Source: Brassicibacter mesophilus (GTDB lineage: Bacteria > Bacillota > Clostridia > Tissierellales > Proteiniboraceae). Taken from it: a stretch of 64,000 nucleotides of DNA. Positions 49,936 to 58,775 of this stretch are shown piece after piece. The stretch's first letter is position 1, and every line of letters starts with the position of its first letter. The notes below the pieces were generated by a model that worked only from the letters and a program-made list of their open reading frames with translations, ran no database searches and was not told the origin of the DNA. The DNA is taken from assembly GCF_050433385.1 (NCBI RefSeq), contig NZ_JBNPXI010000005.1, positions 62,001 through 126,000 on the forward strand. Direction: 5' to 3'. The position numbers and the translations under genes were made by a program.

Positions 49936-50880
49936 ATGGAGATATATAAAATTTTATCGGGTAGTATTAAAGAATGCTCATTTGAGGAAGTATTAGAAAA
50001 TACTCAAAATAAATATTGGATGATTGTCACACCTCAAGAAATGCAGGATATAAATAAGTTCTTCCATTTTAGCCCTCAGACAATACATGAATGCTTGGAT
50101 TCAAGGCAAATGCCAAGACTTGATGTGTATGATGCTGTAAGCTTTGGTGTGTTAAATATAATAAGTAATGAGAATAGCACATTTTCTTTAGAAGAATTAA
50201 ATTTCTATCTTACCAAAAACCATCTTATATTTGTTATAAAAGGAAAATCAAACTTTGTAAGTATGGTAAAAAAGGCCGTGTTTTTGGCAATTAAAGGAAC
50301 AACAAATAATACTCACAGCTTAGAAAAGATTTTATATATTTTAATAGATCAATTAACATCATCTGACAATAAAATATTGAATAGCATAGAAATGGAAATA
50401 TCAGAGATAGAGGAAAATCTTATAAAAGGAGAAAAAAAAGACTATATCAAAGAAATTATAGATTTGAGAAAAAAGCTTTTGTTTTTAAAGAGATACTATG
50501 AACCGTTGTTAGATATTGCTGAAGGGCTTGAGGAGAATGAAAATGGACTTTTAGATGAGAAGATGACAAGATATTTCAAAATATTGACTAATCGTATAGA
50601 ACGCCTAAATAGAAATGTACTCAATCTTAGAGACTATGTAACTCAAGTTAGAGAGGCTTATCAAGCTCAAGTGGACATAAATCTTAATAATATAATGAAG
50701 CTTTTTACAGTAATTACTACAATATTTTTACCATTAGGACTTATTGCAGGATGGTATGGAATGAATTTCAAAAATATGCCAGAGCTTAGCTGGGTGTATG
50801 GATATCCTTTTGCATTTTTCTTAAGTGGACTTGTTATTCTTATATCCATTATATATTTTAAGAAGAAGGGGTTATTATAA
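49936..50880 (+). CDS. corA: CorA family divalent metal transporter
   Basis: A 314-residue CorA-like Mg2+ (or Co2+/Ni2+) channel. A soluble N-terminal domain and a long coiled helix (residues ~140-260) lead to two C-terminal membrane helices, the first followed by the signature YGMNFKNMPEL. The second start ATG (49936) is used; the ATG at 49927 is only two bases from the GGAG. No M-box Mg2+ riboswitch is seen upstream, just an AT-rich promoter region. Confidence 0.92.
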   Translation: MEIYKILSGSIKECSFEEVLENTQNKYWMIVTPQEMQDINKFFHFSPQTIHECLDSRQMPRLDVYDAVSFGVLNIISNENSTFSLEELNFYLTKNHLIFVIKGKSNFVSMVKKAVFLAIKGTTNNTHSLEKILYILIDQLTSSDNKILNSIEMEISEIEENLIKGEKKDYIKEIIDLRKKLLFLKRYYEPLLDIAEGLEENENGLLDEKMTRYFKILTNRIERLNRNVLNLRDYVTQVREAYQAQVDINLNNIMKLFTVITTIFLPLGLIAGWYGMNFKNMPELSWVYGYPFAFFLSGLVILISIIYFKKKGLL

Positions 50881-51030
50881 TAGTGATAATGAGGTTAAGA
50901 ATATTACTTTGAATTGTATAAATTTATGATATTATAAGTAGCATACAAATAATATATGATATTAAAGCTAATCTTAATAATTAATGGAAATACTATAAAG
51001 AAAATAAGAAAATGGAAGGATGTTTATAGT

Positions 51031-51873
51031 TTGATAGAATTAGGTAGAATACAAAAACTAGAAGTCTTAAGAAGTACATCAATAGGAGTATACTTAAATT
51101 CGAAAGATGATAAGAGTGAAGATGATATTTTATTACCTAAAAAGCAAATACCTGAAGACGTGCAAATAGGAGATGAGATAGAGGTATTTGTATATAGAGA
51201 TTCTGAAGATAGGATGATAGCTACAACTAACAGACCGAAGCTTACTGTTGGAGAACTAGGAATGCTTAAAGTAGTAGAAACAACTAGAGTAGGAGCATTC
51301 TTAGACTGGGGATTAGAAAAGGACGTGCTTTTGCCGTTTAAGGAGCAAACCACAAAAGTTCAAACGGACAAGGAATATCTTGTAGGCTTATATATAGATA
51401 AAAGTAATAGATTATGTGCTACTATGAACATTTCTAAGTTACTTGAAGAGAGATCTCCATATGAAGAAAATGACAGAGTTGAAGGAGTAATCTATAGAAT
51501 GAAAAGTGACATAGGAGCATTTATTGCAGTTGATAACAAGTACCACGGGTTAGTACATAAGACTGAACTGTATGGAGATTACAAGCTTGGAGATAGAGTT
51601 GAAGGAAGAGTCACAAAGGTAAGAGAAGATGGAAAGCTTGATATAAGCTTAAGAGAAAAATCATATAAGCAAATGGACGAAGATGCTAAAAAAATTATGG
51701 ATAGCTTAACTAGCAATGGAGGAGTATTAGGGTTAAATGATAATAGTTCACCAGAAGAAATAAAAAGGGAACTAAACATGAGCAAGAGTGCATTTAAAAG
51801 AGCTATAGGAAAACTACTGAAAAATGGGAATATCAAGTTTGCTCAAAATAGAATTGAAATCAAAAACAAATAG
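51031..51873 (+). CDS. cvfB: CvfB-type S1 RNA-binding protein
   Basis: A 280-residue protein with three S1-like beta barrels (TSIGVYLNSKDDKSEDDILL; TRVGAFLDWGLEKDVLLPFK; SDIGAFIAVDNKYHGLVHKT) and a C-terminal winged helix (FKRAIGKLLKNGNIKF). This matches CvfB, a conserved virulence/RNA-binding factor of Gram-positives. The TTG at 51031 is chosen because GGAAGGATG sits upstream and the preceding in-frame codons are untypical. A GGCCACC/GGTGGC terminator follows at 51893. Confidence 0.9.
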   Translation: MIELGRIQKLEVLRSTSIGVYLNSKDDKSEDDILLPKKQIPEDVQIGDEIEVFVYRDSEDRMIATTNRPKLTVGELGMLKVVETTRVGAFLDWGLEKDVLLPFKEQTTKVQTDKEYLVGLYIDKSNRLCATMNISKLLEERSPYEENDRVEGVIYRMKSDIGAFIAVDNKYHGLVHKTELYGDYKLGDRVEGRVTKVREDGKLDISLREKSYKQMDEDAKKIMDSLTSNGGVLGLNDNSSPEEIKRELNMSKSAFKRAIGKLLKNGNIKFAQNRIEIKNK

Positions 51874-51892
51874 ATATGATTTGGCCACCTTA

Positions 51893-51912
51893 TTTAATCT
51901 GGTGGCTTTATT
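51893..51912. terminator. Terminator after cvfB
   Basis: GCCACC (51894-51899) pairs with GGTGGC (51901-51906 region) around an internal loop of TTATTTAATCT; T-rich tail. It also lies at the end of the minus-strand gene that stops at 51924. Confidence 0.6.
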
Positions 51913-51923
51913 GTGTTATGAAA

Positions 51924-52523
51924 TTATAAAGATTTACCTTTGACTAATCCTAAATAATAGCCTCCTAAGAAAATTGTTAATATAAAAATAAAATGAAGAA
52001 TGTAAAACAGCCATTTCCCATAGTTAAAAGCTTCTGAGTCTATAGGCTCGCGAAGATGGTCTGGTATTATTAGTCTGCCAATTTGTTCAAATAATAATAG
52101 GTATATCCACCACCAAGTGTAGGAATCCCAAAAATCCCATTTAAAATTGTACTGTATTAGCTCTGTATTAAGTAAGCATAAAGTTTCACCAAGCATACCA
52201 ATATGTACAATACCCATGTAAAAGGGTATTTTATATGCCCATGATTTTGGACTAAATCTTATGCTAAATAGCACCAAAAAGGGGAATGATGTGAGGATAG
52301 TGTCAAAAGGCATTCTTGAAATAGTAGGAAAATTTCTAAATGGATAGGAATAAAATCCAATGGTTATAAAAACATAGCATATTATTCCCCCCATTATCGC
52401 ACTTACTATAAATAATAATCCATACTTTTTCCAATCGATCTTTATTATAGAATAGCTTCCTATTAAACAAGCAATAATGGCAGAAACGGAAATAAATGTT
52501 TCAATATTCCATTGCATATTCAT
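51924..52523 (-). CDS. Hypothetical polytopic membrane protein
   Basis: A 199-residue protein with six or seven membrane segments (TFISVSAIIACLIGSYSIIK; LLFIVSAIMGGIICYVFITI; TILTSFPFLVLFSIRFS; YTWWWIYLLLFEQIGRLIIP; FYILHFIFILTIFLGGYYLG). It starts at an ATG (52521-52523) overlapping the previous stop as ATGA, so translation is coupled. Family not recognised. Trp- and Tyr-rich loops suggest a membrane-embedded enzyme or carrier, with no further evidence. Confidence 0.75.
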   Translation of the reverse strand: MNMQWNIETFISVSAIIACLIGSYSIIKIDWKKYGLLFIVSAIMGGIICYVFITIGFYSYPFRNFPTISRMPFDTILTSFPFLVLFSIRFSPKSWAYKIPFYMGIVHIGMLGETLCLLNTELIQYNFKWDFWDSYTWWWIYLLLFEQIGRLIIPDHLREPIDSEAFNYGKWLFYILHFIFILTIFLGGYYLGLVKGKSL

Positions 52524-52969
52524 AGGATAGCTTTCCTTATTAATAAACCTATTGCTATTCCAAAAAATATGGCCAATATTGGAAGCCAAACAGGACCGAA
52601 TAATACTCCCCATAATATAAATGTTTTTGAATAAATTACTCCTATCGTCCCGAAATATGCAGCTAAAGCAAATGGTATAAAAGATAATGGTGCTGTTGAT
52701 GTTACAGAGTCTTTATAAGCATCCCAAATAGCGAACATATAAACACAAGGATAAAACATGAGCCATTGATAATCTATTTGGTCAATGGCAGCAGATGTGT
52801 TGCCGTAGAAACTTGATACAATAGCAGTATTTAGATTAGAATTCATATTTATTAAGAATTCTAATCCAATGAGTAACAATCCTTTAACATATTTTTTATT
52901 CAATAATTGTCCGAACCCTGGAATAGCTATACTCCATAAAGCTACTTCGAGTTTACTTGTATTATCTAT
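52520..52969 (-). CDS. TM2-like membrane protein with apparent ATA start
   Basis: About 149 residues. The start region (LEVALWSIAIPGFGQLLNKK) matches TM2-type proteins, which have a Pro-Gly-x-Gly-Gln turn between two helices. A perfect GGAGGTG (complement of 52977-52983) ends seven bases before an ATA codon at 52967-52969. No ATG, GTG or TTG lies at the right distance. In-frame upstream ATGs (to 53023) would add 18 untypical residues and have no ribosome binding site. It overlaps the next gene by ATGA. The function of TM2 proteins is mostly unknown. Confidence 0.65.
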   Translation of the reverse strand: MDNTSKLEVALWSIAIPGFGQLLNKKYVKGLLLIGLEFLINMNSNLNTAIVSSFYGNTSAAIDQIDYQWLMFYPCVYMFAIWDAYKDSVTSTAPLSFIPFALAAYFGTIGVIYSKTFILWGVLFGPVWLPILAIFFGIAIGLLIRKAIL

Positions 52970-53101
52970 TTTATGACACCTCCAATAAATACTCTCATAG
53001 AATATCATTGACATATAATACAATTTTATTCGCGTGATTTTACAATACTTGTAAATAAAGTAAAATTAAAGAATGACCAGCAAATTTATATCAACAAAAA
53101 C

Positions 53102-53147
53102 AAGCTTAGCTTCAGCTAGATTTTTCAATATAGCTGAAGCTAAGCTT
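53102..53147 (-). repeat. 17-bp perfect inverted repeat, terminator-like on the minus strand
   Basis: AAGCTTAGCTTCAGCTA (53102-53118) is fully complementary to 53131-53147 around a 12-nt loop. On the minus strand it is followed by GTTTTTGTT, so it could end a transcript. It sits upstream of the TM2 gene with no gene behind it, so an attenuator or the end of a small RNA is possible. Confidence 0.6.
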
Positions 53148-53214
53148 AAATGTATATTTGTATATACAGAAGGGCAAATTTAATATTTTTAATCAACTTT
53201 AAAATATATTGGGC

Positions 53215-53252
53215 TTGAAAAACTAAAAACGTTATATTAATATTAGTATAAC
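53215..53252 (+). promoter_or_regulatory. Promoter overlapped by a 22-bp palindrome
   Basis: TTGAAA (53215-53220), 17 bp, TAATAT (53238-53243). The palindrome 53231-53252 begins GTTATA and ends TATAAC; its two halves match at all but one pair. It covers the -10 box, so a repressor is expected. No regulator gene is adjacent. Confidence 0.6.
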
Positions 53253-53328
53253 GGAACAAGAATATTTCGTCAATACTGTATAAGAAAGATTTTCTATGAT
53301 GAAGTAATATTTTAGGAAGGTGATTATT

Positions 53329-54612
53329 GTGATTAACAATATATTTTTTACAGGGACTGTGGGAATCGGCAAATCAACGGCACTAAAAAGAGTATTAGAG
53401 GAAGTAAATGTATCTATAGGAGGATTTTTAACTAAAAAGAACACTTATCAATGGGGCAGTGAAATATCGATTACGTCATTAAACAATTATAATGGTACTC
53501 ATATTTTTGCAAGAGTGGGTATAGGTGAGGATATTTCAGAGGCTGTTATAGATATAGACACTTTTGATACATATGCAGTAGAGATAATTGATAAAAGCTT
53601 GAATAGTAGAGATATTATTGTCATGGACGAATTGGGTGTACTAGAAAATAAAGCCTATAAATTCCAACAGAAAGTATATGAAGCAATTGATAGTGAAAAA
53701 TTAGTTCTTGGAATATTAAAGCAGAGGGAGAGTGAGTTTCTAGATAATATAAGACAGAGAGCAAATGTTAAGGTTATAGAAGTTAATGAAGTAAATAGAG
53801 ATGAATGTTATAGAATAGGGATAGATATATTAAATCAACATGGAATAGAATTAAAAAAGAAAGACTCGTATCTCTGGCCTCAGCCAAAGATAGATTTATA
53901 TGAAAAAGCACTATCATATGAAAAAAATGAGTACCCTGATGTGTTCTTAGAAAAGATTAGAAGCTGGGTTCCCAATAGAAAAGGGAAAAGTGCTTTAGAG
54001 ATTGGAGCTGGGACAGGGGCTTTTTCTATAGAATTGGCAAAAGAGGGTGTAAATGTTACAGCATTAGATTCATCATATAATATGTTATTAAATTTAAAAA
54101 GAAAAGCTGAACTTAACAACGTAAAAAATATAGAGTGCATTGTATCACCATTTCATAGAGCTGATGTAGAAGTGTATGATTTCGCAGTAAGTGCATACAG
54201 CGGAAATGCATTTTCTGAAATAAGCAGTATTCAAAAACTCTATAGTCATATAAATGAATATGCTTTTATAATATGTCCAGCTACAAATAATTATCATAAT
54301 TTTAATGGTAATGAGCTAAGCAGAATGTTAGGTAGGGAGTTAAAAAAATTCAGTAAGACTGTAGATAAGCTTCTTGAAGATTTACATGGACTTAGATATG
54401 AGTATTACTGTGAAGAAATAGAATACAATTTTCCTCAAATTTTTGATAGCTATGAAGAGTCCATTGACTACTTTAAAAAGTTTTTCCATATAGAATCAGA
54501 AATGGAAACAGTAACTTTAAAATCGTTTATAAATAAGTATATTACTAAGGAAGAAGATGTATTTATTTTTGACAACATAAAAAAGGGTGCATTTGTGGTT
54601 TTGAAGAAATAA
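53329..54612 (+). CDS. THEP1-type NTPase fused to a class I methyltransferase
   Basis: A 427-residue fusion. Residues 1-165 form a THEP1/NTPase_1 domain: Walker A TGTVGIGKST, the GGFLTKKNTY loop, IIVMDELGVLENKAYKFQQ (Walker B) and VLGILKQRES. Residues ~190-425 form an S-adenosylmethionine-dependent methyltransferase: motif I ALEIGAGTGAFSIELA, then VTALDSSYNMLLNLKRKAE. The GTG at 53329 is used because AGGAAGGTGA precedes it; the GTG at 53320 is inside that site. The combination suggests nucleotide-coupled modification of RNA or a cofactor. The substrate is unknown. A 22-bp palindrome covers the promoter. Confidence 0.82.
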   Translation: MINNIFFTGTVGIGKSTALKRVLEEVNVSIGGFLTKKNTYQWGSEISITSLNNYNGTHIFARVGIGEDISEAVIDIDTFDTYAVEIIDKSLNSRDIIVMDELGVLENKAYKFQQKVYEAIDSEKLVLGILKQRESEFLDNIRQRANVKVIEVNEVNRDECYRIGIDILNQHGIELKKKDSYLWPQPKIDLYEKALSYEKNEYPDVFLEKIRSWVPNRKGKSALEIGAGTGAFSIELAKEGVNVTALDSSYNMLLNLKRKAELNNVKNIECIVSPFHRADVEVYDFAVSAYSGNAFSEISSIQKLYSHINEYAFIICPATNNYHNFNGNELSRMLGRELKKFSKTVDKLLEDLHGLRYEYYCEEIEYNFPQIFDSYEESIDYFKKFFHIESEMETVTLKSFINKYITKEEDVFIFDNIKKGAFVVLKK

Positions 54613-54771
54613 TGCAATTTAGACTAATATAATATAATGATTAGCAAAGCATAGCTTTTCAAGATTATAAGAAGAAATTAAGGCTTTATTTCGCAAATAG
54701 AAGATAGCTTTTTTATTACTTCACGAGTATAATATCTTATTGATGATAATAAGTATTTAGAGGAGTAGAAG

Positions 54772-55677
54772 ATGGAAAATATGAAAAGAATTCAAGGTAT
54801 AGTTTATGCTATGTTATCTGCAGTTGCATTTGGACTTCTTCCCACTTTTGCTATTTATGCATATAGAGGGGGTACTAATGCAATTACAGTTGTGTCTCTA
54901 AGATTTCTATTTTCAGCTGTTTTTCTTTTTATATATCTTAAGATTAAAAAAGTTGATATTATGTTAGACAAAAAAGTTATACCCAATATGATTTTTACTG
55001 GTGTAGTTGGCTATGCTGCAACTTCGTTGACTTTATTTTTATCTTATGAGTATATTGCTGCTGGACTATCTACAATACTGCACTTTATTTATCCTGCAGT
55101 TGTTATATTTTTGTCTTTTATAATTTTTAAAGAAAAGCTATATGCAAGAAAGGTTATATCATTATTTCTTTCTTTAGCTGGAGTATATATTTTGATAGGT
55201 TTTGGTTCCAATAAGCTTCATATTTTAGGGGTTTTACTTGCTCTTGCATCAGGGATCTTTTATTCAATTTATATATTACAAATAGGTAACAGCAAGATAA
55301 GGAATATTAATAGTACGGTATTAACTTTTTATGTATCATTATTTTCTTCTGTAGGGATATTTGTATTTGGATTATTAACAGGAACTTTAAAGTTTCACAT
55401 GGAAAGTTATTCTTTAATATTCATTATATTGATAGCCCTGACTTCAATATTTGGACTAATAGCCTTTTCTGTAGCTGTAAAAATAATAGGACCATCGAAC
55501 ACCTCTATTTTAAGTACATTTGAACCTATTACAAGTATCGTTATGAGTGCTATTCTTTTTCATGAAAGTATTACTATAAATGTTTTGGTTGGAAGTGCGA
55601 TAATTATATTATCTATATATGGTATTATTAAAGAACCTAAAAAGTCAAAAACAAAAGCATCTTTACAAAATGTATAG
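54772..55677 (+). CDS. EamA/DMT family transporter
   Basis: A 301-residue protein with ten membrane helices in two EamA repeats (MLSAVAFGLLPTFAIYAYRG and GVLLALASGIFYSIYILQIG at the two halves; FKEKLYARKVISLFLSLAGV and LFHESITINVLVGSAIIILS in the characteristic EamA ends). It probably exports an amino acid or metabolite. ATG behind GAGGAG. A hairpin at the end of the coding sequence (AAAGCATCT and AGATGCTTT) may act as terminator. Confidence 0.9.
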   Translation: MENMKRIQGIVYAMLSAVAFGLLPTFAIYAYRGGTNAITVVSLRFLFSAVFLFIYLKIKKVDIMLDKKVIPNMIFTGVVGYAATSLTLFLSYEYIAAGLSTILHFIYPAVVIFLSFIIFKEKLYARKVISLFLSLAGVYILIGFGSNKLHILGVLLALASGIFYSIYILQIGNSKIRNINSTVLTFYVSLFSSVGIFVFGLLTGTLKFHMESYSLIFIILIALTSIFGLIAFSVAVKIIGPSNTSILSTFEPITSIVMSAILFHESITINVLVGSAIIILSIYGIIKEPKKSKTKASLQNV

Positions 55678-55694
55678 ATGCTTTAATGTCTATA

Positions 55695-57335
55695 TTATAT
55701 ACCTAAAGAAATTACACATACTTTGTTTCTTCCTTCATTTTTTGCATGGTATAATTGAGAATCAGCTGCATCTATTAATTGGTGAATGCTTTTAGATGGT
55801 GAAAGAGAGGTATATACTCCACCGATGCTAATAGTGACATTATCTGAATTTGTATTGCCATTATATTTGATATTTAGGTCTCCAACTTTTTTTCTTATTT
55901 TTTCACCAAGCATAACTGCATACTCAAAGTCTTTAGCTTTGGCTATATACAGAAACTCTTCCCCACCGTACCTTCCAAAGAAACTATCTTTTTGCTGGAT
56001 ATTATTTATACACTTGCAGATATCTATTATACATTTATCACCTTGCAGATGTCCCTAGTAATCATTATACTTTTTGAATCTATCAATATCTATTAGAAAA
56101 ATGACAATATGCTCCTTAGAATTATTGTGATTATCTATAAGCTCTTTTAGCTTTTGGTTTAATCCTCTTCTGTTATAGATACCTGTCAATTCATCGATTA
56201 TTGTCTCTTTTTTTAATTTTTCATTTATAACTTTTAGCTTTTCAACTTTTTCAAATGATACAGATATCTCATCTTCAAGAGTCTTGCTCAAATGTCGTAG
56301 GTTTTCAACTTCATTCTTCTTCTTATTATATTCATACTCTAATTTTTTTATCTCAAGTCTTCTGGCTAAGTTAGATGCTTCAATTTCTTGTTCTTTATAG
56401 TGATATTTTTTAAAAAAATCCAATGCAGATTTATAGTCATTTTGATTAGAATAGTAGCTGGACAAATGCTTATACAGCATACTTATTTTTGTATCTGACT
56501 TTATTTCTTCAGCATATTTAAGAGCTATATTAAAATACTCTATCGCATTGCCATAAATCGTAGCTTCAAGAATACCTATATTTACAAGAACGTCTATTAT
56601 ATAGAATTTATTTTGTATACTATGTAATTTCTTTAGTGCTGTAAAATAATGTTTTTTTGCTATATCTAAATGACCTAAACTATACATTATTTTACCAATT
56701 TCGCACTCAACTTCTCCTTGAGTCACTATATCATTTGTGTTTAATAGGATGATTCTGCTTTTATAGAAAAAATCTAAGGATTCAGAGTATTTTTTAAGAT
56801 TACTATATATTTTACCTATATTCAACATAATAGCTGCTTTGTTCTGTTCAAAACCATATTTTTCTGAAATCTTCAAAGCTTCATTATAGTTCATAATTGC
56901 ATTATTACTGTCATCAGCTTCTCTATATATTTCTCCAATATTGTTAAGAACACATGAAGTAAGGAAATAGTCTTCAGTAGACTTAAGAAGTTCAAGAGCA
57001 TTCAGCATATATTCTAGGGCTTGTTTATAGCTGCCGTAATAGAAATAAATTATTCCTATTATGTTATATGCTCTTATCTTACCCTCTACATCATTGATGC
57101 ATATAAATATCCTTAAAGCATCAAAAGAATATCTCAGACCTTCTACATATCGGGACATAACTCTAGAGGCATAAGCCATACACATAAGGCTATATGCTTG
57201 TTCTTTTATTAGATTATCTTGCATTGATATATATAATGCATTCCTTGCTAGCTCAAATGATTGCTGCGGATTTTCTGTTGATATTTTCTTTGAGCGTTCT
57301 AGCATGGATGAGATATTTTCAGAATTCAATTTCAT
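55695..57335 (-). pseudogene. TPR-GGDEF protein gene interrupted by one in-frame TAG
   Basis: A single frame of 547 codons, broken only at 56055-56057 (TAG). Residues ~30-310 carry tetratricopeptide repeats (AYNIIGIIYFYYGSYKQALE, YMLNALELL), followed by a coiled coil and a GGDEF domain. Just before the stop the sequence reads DIDRFKKYNDY, just after GHLQGD; the family consensus is NDxYGHxxGD, so TAG replaces a Tyr codon. The catalytic GGEEF and the C-terminal part follow intact. Loss of the second part removes the active site. The mutation is very recent or the codon is read through. ATG after TTAGGAGATG. Sequencing error is also possible. Confidence 0.8.
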
Positions 57336-57503
57336 GGTTTCATCTCCTAAAAAAAATTAATAACGGAGTTATTACCAAATTATATCATTTTTTTACAGAG
57401 AAAAAAATGTTTTTATCTATCATTCATTAAGTTATTTGAATCAATATAATGTATAATTAAAAGAATAAAGCTTAATTAATATAATGGTAGAAAAGGTGGT
57501 ACT

Positions 57504-58592
57504 ATGGAGCTTAGCAAAAACAAAGTAGCTGTTGGATTAAGTGGGGGAGTAGATAGTACTGTTACAGCATATCTTCTTAAAAAACAAGGATATGAGGTCA
57601 TAGGACTTACTATGCTCCTATTTGATGAATATGATGCAAAGGGGAACGTTGTTGAAGCGCAATTTATTAAGGATGCAAAGAGAGTTGCAGACATTCTACA
57701 AATACCTCACTATGTTGTAGATTATCGTAAAATATTTGACAATGCTATAAAAAAAGAATTTATAGATGAATATTTAAAGGGCAGGACTCCTAACCCATGC
57801 GTTACATGCAATAGAATTATCAAATATGGCAAATTGTTAGAATCTGCACACCGCTTAGGTGCATATTATATTGCTACAGGACATTATGCAACTGTTAGAT
57901 ATGATGATGAGATTAAAAGGTATAGAATCTACAAAGGAATAGCAGATAGAAAGGATCAAGCATATGTGCTTCATTCTTTAAAGCAAGAACAACTTAAGCA
58001 CATAATTTTGCCTCTTGGAAAGTATCGCTCAAAGCAGGAAGTGAGAAAACTTGCATATGACATAGATCCAAATATGGCAAAGAAGACTGATAGTGTCGGA
58101 ATATGCTTTATACCAAATGGAAATCATGGTTCATACTTAGCATCAAATGCACCTGAAGCTAAGAAAGAAGGTAATTTTGTTGATATAAATGGGAATATTA
58201 TTGGAAAGCATAAGGGGATAGTTAATTATACCATTGGACAACGTAGGGGGTTAGCAGAATACTTTAATAAACCTATGTTTGTAATTAGTATAAATGCAGA
58301 AGAAAATGAAGTAGTACTCGGCGATGATGAACTTACGTATTCTAGAGGATTAATTGCAAAGAATCCTAATTTTACTATTTTTGAGAAGCTGGAAGGGAAG
58401 CTGAAGTGTGATGTTAAAGTGTGCCATTGGGGATTGCTTTTATCAGCTACTATATCAGTGTTAGAGGATGATAGGATTAAGGTAATATTTGACAAAAAAG
58501 AAAGAGCTGTAGCACCTGGGCAAGCTGTTGTAATGTATCATGGAGATGAGATCATAGGCGGTGCTACAATAGAATCAGTTATAAGGGACTGA
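57504..58592 (+). CDS. mnmA: tRNA-specific 2-thiouridylase MnmA
   Basis: A 362-residue enzyme that puts sulfur on U34 of Lys, Glu and Gln tRNAs. The ATP PP-loop is LSGGVDST at the N-terminus. The catalytic Cys pair is in TPNPCVTCNRIIKYG and SVGICFIP, both present. The YTIGQRRGL segment and the C-terminal beta domain are typical. ATG after AGGTGG. A strong terminator ends it at 58601-58628. Confidence 0.95.
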   Translation: MELSKNKVAVGLSGGVDSTVTAYLLKKQGYEVIGLTMLLFDEYDAKGNVVEAQFIKDAKRVADILQIPHYVVDYRKIFDNAIKKEFIDEYLKGRTPNPCVTCNRIIKYGKLLESAHRLGAYYIATGHYATVRYDDEIKRYRIYKGIADRKDQAYVLHSLKQEQLKHIILPLGKYRSKQEVRKLAYDIDPNMAKKTDSVGICFIPNGNHGSYLASNAPEAKKEGNFVDINGNIIGKHKGIVNYTIGQRRGLAEYFNKPMFVISINAEENEVVLGDDELTYSRGLIAKNPNFTIFEKLEGKLKCDVKVCHWGLLLSATISVLEDDRIKVIFDKKERAVAPGQAVVMYHGDEIIGGATIESVIRD

Positions 58593-58600
58593 TGATAAAA

Positions 58601-58628
58601 AATACTAGCGAAGGCTAGTATTTTTTTG
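58601..58628 (+). terminator. Intrinsic terminator of mnmA
   Basis: AATACTAGC (58601-58609) pairs with GCTAGTATT (58614-58622) around a 4-nt loop, followed by TTTTT. Confidence 0.9.
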
Positions 58629-58775
58629 TGTAGAGAGACAAGGGTGCAGTAAATCAGGACTATTTTCGTGAAGGAATTTGCAGAAATATGTAGAATAAAT
58701 ATAGCAATAGATGTATGAATATACTGAATATTCATTTTTTGACAGTTAATATTCTTTTACAGAGGAGAGATTAGC

